49,825 nucleotides of DNA, taken from the NCBI GenBank assembly GCA_035624355.1, contig DASPRQ010000095.1:1-49825 (forward strand). Direction: 5' to 3'. The position numbers were made by a program, and so were the translations under genes. This document shows, one piece after another, positions 1-8,241 of this stretch (position 1 is its first letter; every line of letters begins with the position of its first letter). This DNA comes from Usitatibacter sp035624355. GTDB lineage: Bacteria; Pseudomonadota; Gammaproteobacteria; Burkholderiales; Usitatibacteraceae. The notes under the pieces were generated by a model. It did not search any database, was not told the origin of the DNA, and saw only the letters and a list, made by a program, of their open reading frames with translations.

Positions 1-449
1 GCGGGCGATACGAAATAGGCGAAGCCGGGGAAGTCCGCCCCGAGCAGCAGGTTGAGCAGCAGCATCACGCCGCTCGAGGCGAAGACGAGGCCCAGCACGT
101 GCAGGGTCTGCTCGGGCAGGCGGAAGGACAGGATCCGCACGCGCAGGACCTGCGCGCCGTAGACCGCGACCACGTACGCGAACGCGTGCTGGCCGAGAAG
201 CATCGAGTCGCTCACGTCCATCAGCAGCCCGACCCCGAAGGCGACCCCCTGGCCCACGCCGCCCGGCTCGTGCAGCGTCCAGAAGATGAGCAGCAGCAGG
301 ACGAGGTCGGGCCGCACGAGCAGCCACGTTCCCGACCAGGGCAGGACGGCGAAGAGGTACGCGGCGAGGAGGGAGGCGAACATGAGCCCGCCGCTCGCCG
401 GCAGCTTCATCACGTCCCTCGCGACTGGCGTGAGGTCAGCGGGTCTCAT
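1..449 (-). CDS. mreD: Rod shape-determining protein MreD (partial, C-terminus outside window)
   Basis: MreD is a small inner-membrane protein of the elongasome that works with MreB and MreC to direct lateral wall synthesis. I translated this frame directly: 149 codons are visible, beginning with ATG at 449 (MRPADLTPVARDVMKL), and it stays open to the left edge. The visible part has hydrophobic stretches at about residues 20-37, 42-58, 70-80, 92-105 and 118-133, as expected for MreD. It follows mreC by about 70 bp on the same strand, the usual mreB-mreC-mreD order. The identification rests on hydropathy and position, since MreD diverges quickly in sequence. The start is uncertain because a 15-bp repeat covers the start region. 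Confidence 0.85.
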   Translation of the reverse strand, partial: MRPADLTPVARDVMKLPASGGLMFASLLAAYLFAVLPWSGTWLLVRPDLVLLLLIFWTLHEPGGVGQGVAFGVGLLMDVSDSMLLGQHAFAYVVAVYGAQVLRVRILSFRLPEQTLHVLGLVFASSGVMLLLNLLLGADFPGFAYFVSP

Positions 450-528
450 GGATGCTCCGTGGACGCCGGCCGCATCGTTTGATCTCGTCGACGGCGCATT
501 CGCGACCACGCGGCGTGAGGTCAGCGGG
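429..528. repeat. 15-bp direct repeat flanking the mreC-mreD junction
   Basis: The sequence CGTGAGGTCAGCGGG occurs at 429-443 and again at 514-528, 85 bp apart. One copy covers codons just after the mreD start, the other covers the mreC stop codon. Bases outside the 15-bp core do not align, so this is not a simple tandem duplication of a longer segment. Confidence 0.7.
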
Positions 529-1456
529 ACGCACCGGGGCCTCCTTCGCGGCGCGGGCGCGGGCCGCCGCGCTCCTTCGCCGGCTTGCGTTCCTCCTCCG
601 CGCGCGTCTCCGGCCGGGGGGGCGCGGCCGCGAGCGGCAGCAGCATCACGTAGCGGTAGTTGTCCACGCCCGCCGCGGGCCGGGCGACGATGCGCGCGAA
701 CATGTAGGCGGCGTTCTTCTCCACGGCGGTCACCCGGGCCACGGTGAGCCCCGGCGGATAGGTGCCGTCGATGCCCGAGGTCACGAAGAGGTCGCCCTCG
801 CGCACGTCCGCGGATACGGGCGTGAACGGCACGTCGATCGCCCCGTCCTTGCCGGATCCCACGGCGAGCGCCCTCAGGCCGTTGCGCACGAGCATCACGG
901 GGACCGACTGCCCCTTCTCGGTGACGAGGGTGATCTCGCTCGTGAAGGTGCCCACCGCGGTGACCTGCCCCACGACCCCGGTGCCGTCGATCGCGGGCAT
1001 GCCGGCGCGGATGCCCTGGGTGAGCCCCTTGTCCACGACGATCTTGCGGGTGAACGGGTTGCGGGCCGTGTAGAGCACCTCGGCGAGCACCCCCTTGTCG
1101 GTGTAGCGGCTCGCACCCCGGCCCAGCTCGAGCAGGTGCTCCTGCTCGGCGCGCAGCAGCCTCGATTCCTGCGCGGCGGCCGACTGCTCCAGGAGCTGCG
1201 CGCGCAGATCCCGGTTCTCGCGCAGGAGCCGCTCCTGGGTGGAGAAGTAGTCGGCCGTGCGACCGAGCGCCTTGCCCGGCAGGGTGGCGAGCTGCTGCAG
1301 GGGATGGGCGAGCACCGACAGCGACAGGCGCACCGTCTCGAGCGCGTGGAAGCGGTGGTCCGCGATCATCACGGCGATGGCCGCGAGCGTGAAGAACGTG
1401 AGCCGCGCGAGCGGCGAGGGGCCGCGGTGGAAGAACGGGGGCGGTTCGCGGATCAC
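521..1456 (-). CDS. mreC: Rod shape-determining protein MreC
   Basis: MreC is a bitopic inner-membrane protein that scaffolds the elongation machinery (MreB, MreD, RodA, PBP2) from the periplasmic side. The 311-residue product has a short basic N-terminus, one transmembrane helix at about residues 18-36, a coiled coil at about 65-110, and the beta-rich MreC domain from about 120 to 275 with typical segments such as GVVGQVTAVG and LFVTSGIDGTYPPGL. The last 35 residues are rich in Pro, Arg and Glu and probably disordered. The length is normal for the family. It lies 91 bp downstream of mreB and is probably co-transcribed with it. The ATG at 1456 leaves only a short cytoplasmic tail, as expected. 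Confidence 0.95.
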   Translation of the reverse strand: MIREPPPFFHRGPSPLARLTFFTLAAIAVMIADHRFHALETVRLSLSVLAHPLQQLATLPGKALGRTADYFSTQERLLRENRDLRAQLLEQSAAAQESRLLRAEQEHLLELGRGASRYTDKGVLAEVLYTARNPFTRKIVVDKGLTQGIRAGMPAIDGTGVVGQVTAVGTFTSEITLVTEKGQSVPVMLVRNGLRALAVGSGKDGAIDVPFTPVSADVREGDLFVTSGIDGTYPPGLTVARVTAVEKNAAYMFARIVARPAAGVDNYRYVMLLPLAAAPPRPETRAEEERKPAKERGGPRPRREGGPGASR

Positions 1457-1547
1457 AGAGGACGGGCCCCGATCACTTCCTGCGAAGCGAGGCCGTCGAA
1501 AATCGGGGCCGGTCCCCGGTTTCCGATCATGCCCGTTCGCTCATCGG

Positions 1548-2591
1548 TCAATCGTTGGTGAACACCGTCCCGAGCTTGTCCATCTCCTCCAGCGCGCGCC
1601 CGGAGCCCCGGACCACGCACGTGAGGGGGTCGTCGGCCACGATGACCGGCAGCCCCGTCTCCTCCATGAGGAGGCGGTCGAGTTCGCGCAGCAGCGCGCC
1701 GCCGCCGGTGAGGACCATGCCCTTCTCCGCGATGTCGGCGCCCAGCTCCGGCGGCGTCTGCTCGAGCGCGCTCTTCACGGCGGAGACGATGGAATTCAGG
1801 GGATCGGTGAGCGCCTCGAGGATCTCGTTGGACGAGATCGTGAACGAGCGCGGGATGCCCTCGGCGAGGTTGCGCCCCTTCACCTCCATCTCGCGCACTT
1901 CGCTTCCGGGAAACGCCGAGCCGATCTGCTTCTTGATCTGCTCCGCGGTCGACTCCCCGATCAGCATGCCGTAGTTGCGGCGGATGTAGTTGATGATCGC
2001 CTCGTCGAACTTGTCGCCTCCCACGCGCACCGAGGCCGAGTACACGATGCCGCCCAGCGAGATCACGCCGACTTCGGTCGTGCCCCCGCCGATGTCCACG
2101 ACCATCGATCCCGTCGCGTCGGCGATGGGAAGGTCCGCGCCGATCGCCGCGGCCATCGGCTCCTCGATGAGGAACACCTGGGAGGCGCCCGCGCCGATCG
2201 CGCTCTCCTTGATCGCGCGGCGCTCGACCTGCGTCGATCCGTAAGGCACGCAGATCACGATGCGCGGGCTCGGGCGGAACCACTGGTTGTCGTGGATCTT
2301 CTTGATGAAGTACTTGAGCATCTGCTCGGTGATCGTGAAGTCCGCGATCACGCCGTCCTTCATCGGGCGGATCGCCGTGATGTTGCCGGGCGTCCTTCCG
2401 AGCATCTGCTTCGCGGCGAGCCCCACCGCCTGGATGGTCTTCTTGCCGTTGGGTCCGCCTTCCTGGCGGATCGCCACCACCGACGGCTCGTCGAGCACGA
2501 TGCCCTTGCCGCGCACGTAGATCAGCGTGTTGGCGGTGCCGAGGTCGATCGCGAGGTCGGTGGAGAAATACTTGGAAACGAAGGAGAACAT
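1548..2591 (-). CDS. mreB: Rod shape-determining actin-like ATPase MreB
   Basis: MreB forms membrane-bound filaments that orient peptidoglycan synthesis along the cylinder of the rod. The 347-residue length is exactly typical. The N-terminus MFSFVSKYFSTDLAIDLGTA combines the amphipathic membrane-binding start with the first phosphate-binding motif (DLGTANT). The second phosphate motif reads VVDIGGGTTEVGVI and the adenosine motif VLTGGGALLREL is near residue 300. It is the first gene of mreB-mreC-mreD and is transcribed away from gatC across a 103-bp gap. I see no anomalies. The organism is therefore expected to be rod-shaped. Confidence 0.98.
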   Translation of the reverse strand: MFSFVSKYFSTDLAIDLGTANTLIYVRGKGIVLDEPSVVAIRQEGGPNGKKTIQAVGLAAKQMLGRTPGNITAIRPMKDGVIADFTITEQMLKYFIKKIHDNQWFRPSPRIVICVPYGSTQVERRAIKESAIGAGASQVFLIEEPMAAAIGADLPIADATGSMVVDIGGGTTEVGVISLGGIVYSASVRVGGDKFDEAIINYIRRNYGMLIGESTAEQIKKQIGSAFPGSEVREMEVKGRNLAEGIPRSFTISSNEILEALTDPLNSIVSAVKSALEQTPPELGADIAEKGMVLTGGGALLRELDRLLMEETGLPVIVADDPLTCVVRGSGRALEEMDKLGTVFTND

Positions 2592-2621
2592 CTTGATCCG
2601 TAAGGGGTTTCTGGGTACTGC

Positions 2622-2651
2622 CTGCCGCAGCCGGGGACGGACCCCTATAAT
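2622..2651 (+). promoter_or_regulatory. Candidate sigma-70 promoter for gatCAB, overlapping a possible mreB promoter
   Basis: A consensus TATAAT lies at 2646-2651, with a weak -35 (CTGCCG, 2622-2627) about 18 bp upstream, and 43 bp before the gatC ATG. The same AT block, CTATAATAG at 2645-2653, reads TATTAT on the other strand and could be the -10 for mreB. The -10 match is clear. The -35 elements on both strands are poor. Confidence 0.5.
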
Positions 2652-2694
2652 AGCCCGAATTTCCGGCGAATTAAGGATTTAGGAAGCCTTTCGA

Positions 2695-2979
2695 ATGTTG
2701 TCCCGAGATCAGGTCCTGCACATCGCGCGGCTGGCCCGCATCCGCGTGGACGAGTCCGAGGTCGAGGCGCTCGAGCGCGAGCTGAACGGCATCCTCGCGC
2801 TCGTCGAGCGGATGGCCGCCGTCGAGACGGAGGGCGTGGAGCCCATGTCGCACCCGGAGAGCGCGGCCCAGCGACTGCGCGAGGACCGCGTCACGGAGCG
2901 CGACCGCCGCGCCGATTTCCAGGCGGCGGCCCCGCAGGTCGAGGATGGCCTCTACCTCGTCCCCAGGGTGATCGAGTAG
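2695..2979 (+). CDS. gatC: Asp-tRNA(Asn)/Glu-tRNA(Gln) amidotransferase subunit GatC
   Basis: GatC is the small subunit of the GatCAB complex, which converts mischarged Glu-tRNA(Gln) and/or Asp-tRNA(Asn) to the amide form. It wraps around GatA and GatB and stabilises them. The 94-residue length is typical, and the sequence has the family pattern: HIARLARI near the N-terminus, a helix ending in LNGILALVERM, then PMSHPESAAQRLREDRV and a terminal LYLVPRVIE. The ATG is preceded by a purine-rich AGGAAG at 2681-2686. It is the first gene of gatC-gatA-gatB. Having all three subunits implies that the cell makes at least one of Gln-tRNA or Asn-tRNA indirectly. Confidence 0.96.
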   Translation: MLSRDQVLHIARLARIRVDESEVEALERELNGILALVERMAAVETEGVEPMSHPESAAQRLREDRVTERDRRADFQAAAPQVEDGLYLVPRVIE

Positions 2980-2993
2980 GCGCAGGAGCCCCG

Positions 2994-4451
2994 ATGCATC
3001 GAGCGTCCCTTGCGCGGCTCTCCGCCCGGCTGCGCGCGAAGGAGATTTCGAGCGTGGAGCTCACGCGCGCGCACCTCGAGCGCATCGCGCGCCTCGGCGG
3101 GGAGCTCAACGCCTTCGTCACGGTCGACCCCGAGAAGAGCCTCGCGCAGGCGCGCGCCGCCGACGAGCGCATCGCGCGCGGGGAGGCCTCGCCGCTCACC
3201 GGCATCCCGGTGGCGCACAAGGACCTCTTCTGCGCGAAGGGATGGCGAACCACGTGCGGCTCGCGCATGCTCGCGAGCTTCGTCTCCCCGTACGACGCGC
3301 ACGTGATCGAGCGCTTCGACGCCGCGGGCGCGGTGCTCCTCGGCAAGACGAACATGGACGAATTCGCCATGGGCTCCTCGAACGAGACGTCCTTCTTCGG
3401 GCCCGTGCGCAATCCCTGGGACCGGGCGGCCGTTCCCGGCGGAAGCTCGGGCGGGTCTGCGGCGGCCGTCGCGGCACGCCTCGCGCCCGCGGCCACCGGC
3501 ACCGACACGGGCGGGTCCATCCGGCAGCCGGCGTCGTTCACCGGCGTGTGCGGGCTGCGGCCGACGTATGGGCGCGTGTCGCGCTACGGCATGGTCGCAT
3601 TCGCCTCGTCGCTCGACCAGGGCGGCCCGATCGCGCGCAGCGCCGAGGACCTCGCGATGCTGCTCGGCGTGATGGCGGGCTTCGACGAGCGCGACTCCAC
3701 CTCCATGGAGCGCCCCGTCGACGACTACGTGGCGGGGCTCGCGCGCGGGGTAAAGGGCCTCACGATCGGCAGGCCGCGCGAGTGGTTCTCGAAGGACCTC
3801 TCCGGCGAGGTCGCGCGCCCGATCCTCGCGGCGATCGGCGCGCTCCAGGCGCTCGGCGCCCGGGTCGTCGACGTGGACCTTCCCAACCAGGCGCTCGCCG
3901 TGCCCGTCTACTACGTGATCGCACCCGCGGAGGCCTCGTCGAACCTCTCCCGGTTCGACGGCGTGCGCTACGGCCACCGCGCCGCGCGCTACGCCGACCT
4001 CACCGACATGTACGCGAGGACGCGCGCGGAGGGCTTCGGCGCGGAAGTCAAGCGGCGCATCATGATCGGGACCTATGTGCTCTCGCACGGCTACTACGAC
4101 GCCTACTATCTTCAAGCCCAGCGCATCCGGCGCCTCATCGCGCGCGACTTCTCCGAGGCGTTCGCGAAATGCGACCTGATCATGGGCCCCGCGGCTCCAT
4201 CCGTCGCCTTCGACCTGGGCGCAAGGAAGGACGACCCGGTGCAGATGTATCTCGACGACCTCTACACGATCCCGATCAACCTCGCGGGGCTGCCCGGGAT
4301 GTCGATTCCCTGCGGCTTCGGCTCCCGCGGCCGTCCCGTGGGGCTGCAGATCGTGGGCAACTACTGGGACGAGGGGCGCATGCTCGCCGCCGCCCACGCC
4401 TTCCAGCAGGCCACCGACTGGCACACCCGCGTTCCCCCGGGGTTCGATTGA
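2994..4451 (+). CDS. gatA: Asp/Glu-tRNA amidotransferase subunit GatA
   Basis: GatA is the amidase-signature subunit that releases ammonia from glutamine for transfer to tRNA-bound Glu or Asp in GatB. The 485-residue product has the Ser-cisSer-Lys catalytic set: Lys76 in IPVAHKDLF, the Gly/Ser-rich loop PGGSSGGSA around 149-156 with the cis-Ser, and the nucleophile at about Ser175 in DTGGSIRQPA. The C-terminal part contains LPGMSIPCGF. Length is normal. The ATG at 2994 is 14 bp after the gatC stop, and the stop at 4451 is two bases before the gatB ATG, so the three genes form a tight operon. Confidence 0.97.
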   Translation: MHRASLARLSARLRAKEISSVELTRAHLERIARLGGELNAFVTVDPEKSLAQARAADERIARGEASPLTGIPVAHKDLFCAKGWRTTCGSRMLASFVSPYDAHVIERFDAAGAVLLGKTNMDEFAMGSSNETSFFGPVRNPWDRAAVPGGSSGGSAAAVAARLAPAATGTDTGGSIRQPASFTGVCGLRPTYGRVSRYGMVAFASSLDQGGPIARSAEDLAMLLGVMAGFDERDSTSMERPVDDYVAGLARGVKGLTIGRPREWFSKDLSGEVARPILAAIGALQALGARVVDVDLPNQALAVPVYYVIAPAEASSNLSRFDGVRYGHRAARYADLTDMYARTRAEGFGAEVKRRIMIGTYVLSHGYYDAYYLQAQRIRRLIARDFSEAFAKCDLIMGPAAPSVAFDLGARKDDPVQMYLDDLYTIPINLAGLPGMSIPCGFGSRGRPVGLQIVGNYWDEGRMLAAAHAFQQATDWHTRVPPGFD

Positions 4452-4453
4452 AG

Positions 4454-5899
4454 ATGGCCTGGGAAATCGTCATCGGGCTCGAGACCCACGCGCAGCTCAC
4501 GACGGCGTCGAAGATCTTCTCGGGGGCGTCGACGACGTTCGGGGCCGCGCCCAACACGCAGGCGAGCGCGGTGGACCTCGCGCTGCCGGGGACGCTCCCC
4601 GTGCTCAACCGCGGCGCCGTGGAGCGCGCGATCCGCTTCGGCCTCGCGGCCGGCGGCGAGATCGCCCCCCGCAGCGTCTTCGCGCGCAAGAACTACTTCT
4701 ACCCGGACCTCCCGAAGGGCTACCAGATCAGCCAGTACGAGCGGCCGGTGGTCTCGGGCGGGTCGGTCGCGATCGTCGTCGGCGAGGCCGAGAAGCGGGT
4801 GCGCCTCACGCGCGCCCACCTCGAGGAGGACGCCGGCAAGTCCCTGCACGAGGACTTCCGCGGCATGAGCGGCATCGACCTCAACCGCGCGGGGACGCCG
4901 CTCCTCGAGATCGTCTCCGAGCCGGACATGCGCTCGGCCGCCGAGGCCGTCGCCTACGCGAAGGCGCTGCACGCCCTCGTGCGCTGGATCGGGATCTGCG
5001 ACGGCAACATGCAGGAGGGCTCCTTCCGCTGCGACGCGAACGTGTCCGTGCGCCGCCCGGGCGGGCCGCTCGGCACGCGCTGCGAGATCAAGAACCTCAA
5101 CTCCTTCCGCTTCATGGAGCGGGCGATCGAGTACGAGGCGCGCCGCCAGATCGGGCTGCTCGAGGACGGTGGCGAGGTGGCCCAGGAGACGCGCCTCTTC
5201 GATCCCGACCGCGGCGAGACCCGCTCGATGCGCTCGAAGGAGGAGGCGCAGGACTACCGCTACTTCCCGGACCCGGACCTGCTGCCCCTGGAGATCCCGC
5301 GCGCGTGGATCGAGGAGGTGCGGCGCTCGATGCCGGCGCTGCCGGACGAGCTGCGAGCCCGGTTCGAGGCGGAATATGGGCTTTCGGCGTACGACTCGAG
5401 CCTGCTGACCCAGTCGCGTTCCTGGGCTCGATACTTCGATCGGGCCCTCGCTGCATTCGACCCGGACGACATCGTCGCCGGCGCGAAACACGTCGCGAAC
5501 TGGATGACTGTGGAGCTGGCCGCCGCGCTGAACCGGGACGACAAGGACATCGAAGCCTCCCCGGTCGCTCCCGAATCGCTCGCCGCCCTGCTGAAACGGA
5601 ATGCGGACAATACGCTCAGCAACAAGATGACCAAGGAAGTGTTCGCCGCGATGTGGGCTGGCGAGGGCGAGCCCGACGCGATCATCGCGAAGCGCGGGCT
5701 GAGGCAGATCTCCGATGCCGGCGCATTGGAGGCGGCGGTGGACCAGGTGCTCGCGGTTCACGGGAAGCTCGCCGAGGACTATCGCGCCGGCAAGGAGAAG
5801 GCGTTCAACGCCCTCGTGGGCCAGGTGATGAAGGCGACCGGCGGCCGGGCGAACCCCGCCCAGGCGGGCGAGATCCTGCGCCGCAAGCTCGGCCGCTAG
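4454..5899 (+). CDS. gatB: Asp/Glu-tRNA amidotransferase subunit GatB
   Basis: GatB phosphorylates the side chain of Glu or Asp on mischarged tRNA and then amidates it with ammonia channelled from GatA. I place the start at ATG 4454 because MAWEIVIGLETHAQL is the conserved GatB N-terminus; the frame is open far upstream through gatA but that part is a shadow. The 481 residues include the cradle domain with the signature LPKGYQISQYE near residue 90, and the helical/YqeY-like tRNA-binding tail from about 330 on. The frame ends in KLGR and TAG. The stop shares the palindrome CTAG (5896-5899) with the stop of the convergent downstream gene. Confidence 0.97.
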   Translation: MAWEIVIGLETHAQLTTASKIFSGASTTFGAAPNTQASAVDLALPGTLPVLNRGAVERAIRFGLAAGGEIAPRSVFARKNYFYPDLPKGYQISQYERPVVSGGSVAIVVGEAEKRVRLTRAHLEEDAGKSLHEDFRGMSGIDLNRAGTPLLEIVSEPDMRSAAEAVAYAKALHALVRWIGICDGNMQEGSFRCDANVSVRRPGGPLGTRCEIKNLNSFRFMERAIEYEARRQIGLLEDGGEVAQETRLFDPDRGETRSMRSKEEAQDYRYFPDPDLLPLEIPRAWIEEVRRSMPALPDELRARFEAEYGLSAYDSSLLTQSRSWARYFDRALAAFDPDDIVAGAKHVANWMTVELAAALNRDDKDIEASPVAPESLAALLKRNADNTLSNKMTKEVFAAMWAGEGEPDAIIAKRGLRQISDAGALEAAVDQVLAVHGKLAEDYRAGKEKAFNALVGQVMKATGGRANPAQAGEILRRKLGR

Positions 5900-6582
5900 T
5901 TCCCGCGACCGGGCTTCCTGCCCGGGGCCACGGCGGGCGCGGAGGCGGCCTCGCCCGCGTCGGGAAGGTTGGCCGCGCCGCCCCTGAGCACGATCCAGCG
6001 CTGCTTGTCCGACTCGTACTTCGCGCGCAGGCCCTCGATCTCCTTCTCGTCGGCCGCGATGGACGCCTTCAGGCTCTTGCGCTCCTTGGTGATCTGCTCG
6101 AGGTTCGAGCCGACCCAGCCGGGAACCTCGCCCGAGCCGTCCTTGCCGCGGTAGCGCTCGGCGGTCGCGTTGAGCTGCTTCTCGTTGACGTCGAGCTCCT
6201 TCAGGCGGTCGTTCGTGCTCCGGATGCGGCCCTGGACGGGCTCGATGTTGCGGTCGCGCGCGACGTCGAATTCCGTGGCGCTCGTGTAGCTGTTGAGCAG
6301 CGCCATGTCGCGGCGCTTCTGCTCCGCGGCCTCGGCCCTGGCCTTCTTCAGGCGCGTCGCCTCCTCCTGGCGCTCCTTGATCTGCTCCGGCGTGAGCGGC
6401 GGATCGATGCGGCGCAGGACCGTTCCGCTCGGGCTGATCTCGTAGATGGGGACGTTGCTCCCGCAGCCGGCGGGGGGCGTGTCGCCGAAGAGCGTCTCGC
6501 CGCGCTCGTTCTTGCACTTGTAGATCGCGCCGGCGTGGGGCGCGTACAGGGCGATCAGCAGCAGCCACAGCGCTTTCTTCAT
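5896..6582 (-). CDS. Secreted DUF4124-domain protein
   Basis: The product is predicted to be exported and has no established function. From the ATG at 6582 it starts MKKALWLLLIALYAPHAGA, a classical signal peptide, followed directly by IYKCKNERGETLFGDTPPAGC, which matches the N-terminal DUF4124 domain of proteobacterial periplasmic proteins. The rest (about residues 60-200) is highly charged and predicted coiled coil, ending in a basic, Pro/Ala-rich tail. A GTG at 6594 in the same frame is a possible earlier start, but GGGAG lies correctly for 6582 and too close for 6594. It shares the CTAG stop palindrome with gatB. DUF4124 proteins are common in beta- and gammaproteobacteria; the specific role here is unknown. 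Confidence 0.82.
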   Translation of the reverse strand: MKKALWLLLIALYAPHAGAIYKCKNERGETLFGDTPPAGCGSNVPIYEISPSGTVLRRIDPPLTPEQIKERQEEATRLKKARAEAAEQKRRDMALLNSYTSATEFDVARDRNIEPVQGRIRSTNDRLKELDVNEKQLNATAERYRGKDGSGEVPGWVGSNLEQITKERKSLKASIAADEKEIEGLRAKYESDKQRWIVLRGGAANLPDAGEAASAPAVAPGRKPGRGN

Positions 6583-6623
6583 GGTGTCGCTCACTCCCGG
6601 TGCGCCCCGGCGCGGCTCGGCCT

Positions 6624-7307
6624 TCAGTCGGGCACGATGCCGTAACGCCGGCGGTAGTCTTCGATCCTCTCGACGTTGCCCCGCTCCTCGGGACGGCCCC
6701 GCAGCGTCGCGAGGATGTCCTCGAGCGTGGCGATGGCCGTCACGGGCACGCCGAAGTCCCGGCGCACCTCCTGCGCGGCCGAGAGCTCGCCCTGGCCGCG
6801 TTCCTGGCGATCGAGAGCAATTAGCACGCCAGCCGGGGTGGCCCGGGCGGCGCGGATGATCTCGATCGCCTCGCGCTTGGAGGCACCCTCGGTGATCACG
6901 TCGTCCACGATCAGCACCCGGCCCGCGAGCGGCGCCCCCACGACGCTCCCGCCTTCGCCGTGGTCCTTCGCTTCCTTGCGATTGAAGCAGAACGGCACAT
7001 TGTGACCCAGACCGGCAAGGGCGACGGCCGTGGCCGAAGCGAGGGTGATGCCCTTGTAGGCCGGGCCGAACAGGACGTCGAAGGCGATGCCGGAGGCGAG
7101 CGCCGCGCGGGCGTAGAAGCGCGCGAGCTCCCCCAGCCGCTCGCCGTCGCAGAACAGGCCCGCGTTGAAGAAGTACGGAGACAGCCGCCCGGCCTTCGTC
7201 CTGAACTCGCCGAACCGCAGCGCGCCCGCGCGGATGGCGAAATCGACGAACTCGCGGCGGAAGGCGTCGCGATCGGAGCCAGGCAGGGGTGCGGCGGCCG
7301 CGTTCAT
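6624..7307 (-). CDS. pyrE: Orotate phosphoribosyltransferase
   Basis: PyrE condenses orotate with PRPP to give OMP in de novo pyrimidine synthesis. The product has the type I PRTase PRPP-binding motif VLIVDDVITEGAS at about residue 120 and the catalytic flexible-loop region with NRKEAKDHGEGG. The YFFNAGLFCDG segment is also typical of PyrE. The ATG at 7307 gives 227 residues, slightly longer than usual because of a 12-15 residue N-terminal extension; an upstream in-frame codon at 7322 is less likely. The C-terminal YRRRYGIVPD tail is typical of betaproteobacterial PyrE. It is divergent from the exonuclease III gene. Confidence 0.96.
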   Translation of the reverse strand: MNAAAAPLPGSDRDAFRREFVDFAIRAGALRFGEFRTKAGRLSPYFFNAGLFCDGERLGELARFYARAALASGIAFDVLFGPAYKGITLASATAVALAGLGHNVPFCFNRKEAKDHGEGGSVVGAPLAGRVLIVDDVITEGASKREAIEIIRAARATPAGVLIALDRQERGQGELSAAQEVRRDFGVPVTAIATLEDILATLRGRPEERGNVERIEDYRRRYGIVPD

Positions 7308-7322
7308 TCGGGGTTCGCGCAC

Positions 7323-7351
7323 AGGGTACGATACGGCCTATTTTCGCTCAA
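7323..7351 (-). promoter_or_regulatory. Weak candidate pyrE promoter
   Basis: On the minus strand TTGAGC (7346-7351) and TACCCT (7323-7328) are separated by 17 bp, which would start transcription about 9 bases before the pyrE ATG. Each hexamer is only a partial match to sigma-70 consensus. No pyrimidine-type attenuator hairpin was seen in the short leader. Confidence 0.3.
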
Positions 7352-7407
7352 CCATCGCGCCCCGGCGGCATCCGGCGGGGCCTTCCGCGGCGGGCGGCCG
7401 CGACCGC

Positions 7408-8235
7408 ATGCGCATTATCACCCTCAACGTGAACGGACTGCGCTCGGCGGCGGCGAAGGGTTTCATCGCCTGGATGCGGCGGCAGAAGGCCGACGTCGTG
7501 TGCCTGCAGGAGATCAAGGCGCGGGAAGCGGACCTGCCCCGCGCGCTGCTCGCGCCCCGCGGGCTGCGCGCGTACTTCCATTTCGCGGAAAAGCCGGGCT
7601 ACGCGGGTGTGGCGATCTACGCCGCGCGCGAGCCCGACCGGGTCGCCGCGGGCCTCGGGATCGCCGACATCGACGCCGAGGGCCGCTTCCTGCAGGCCGA
7701 CTTCGGGGGCCTGAGCGTCGTCTCCCTCTACCTGCCCTCGGGCTCGGCCGGCGACGAGGCGCAGCGGCGCAAGCTCTCCTTCATGAAGCGCTTCCTGCCG
7801 AAGCTCGAGGCGATGCGCTCGTGCGGGCGCGAGTTCGTGATCTGCGGCGACTGGAACATCGCCCACCGCGAGATCGATCTCACCAACTGGCGCGCGAACA
7901 GCAAGCACTCGGGCTTCCTCCCGGAGGAGCGCGTGTGGCTCACGGGGGTCCTCGAGGGGCGGGGCTTCGTCGACGTCTTCCGCACGCTCGATCCGCGGCC
8001 CGGGCGCTACACGTGGTGGTCGAACCGCGGCCGCGCGCGCGAGAAGAACGTCGGATGGCGCATCGACTACCAGATCGCCACGCCCGGGATCGCCGCCCTC
8101 GCCCGCTCGACGGACATCTACGTGGGCAAGCGCTTCTCGGACCACGCGCCCCTCACCGTCGACTACGGCTACGAGATCGGGGCCGCCGGGCGCCCGGGTG
8201 CCGGCGCCGCGGGCGCACGCCGCCGGGGTCCGTAA
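7408..8235 (+). CDS. xthA: Exodeoxyribonuclease III (AP endonuclease)
   Basis: This enzyme removes 3'-blocking groups and cleaves abasic sites in base-excision repair. I start it at ATG 7408 because MRIITLNVNGLRSA is the conserved family N-terminus; the open frame upstream runs antisense into pyrE. Family motifs are all present: the metal-binding Glu in VCLQEIKA, YLPSG, GDWNIAHREIDL with the catalytic Asp and Asn, and SDHAPL with the catalytic Asp-His near residue 250. The 275 residues are slightly longer than usual because of a low-complexity Gly/Ala/Arg tail. The next gene begins 6 bp later, so the two are probably co-transcribed. Confidence 0.95.
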   Translation: MRIITLNVNGLRSAAAKGFIAWMRRQKADVVCLQEIKAREADLPRALLAPRGLRAYFHFAEKPGYAGVAIYAAREPDRVAAGLGIADIDAEGRFLQADFGGLSVVSLYLPSGSAGDEAQRRKLSFMKRFLPKLEAMRSCGREFVICGDWNIAHREIDLTNWRANSKHSGFLPEERVWLTGVLEGRGFVDVFRTLDPRPGRYTWWSNRGRAREKNVGWRIDYQIATPGIAALARSTDIYVGKRFSDHAPLTVDYGYEIGAAGRPGAGAAGARRRGP

Positions 8236-8241
8236 GCGCCC

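Noticed and set aside
3242..4453. Plus-strand extension upstream of gatB
   Set aside because: It overlaps gatA in another frame. The conserved GatB N-terminus starts at 4454.
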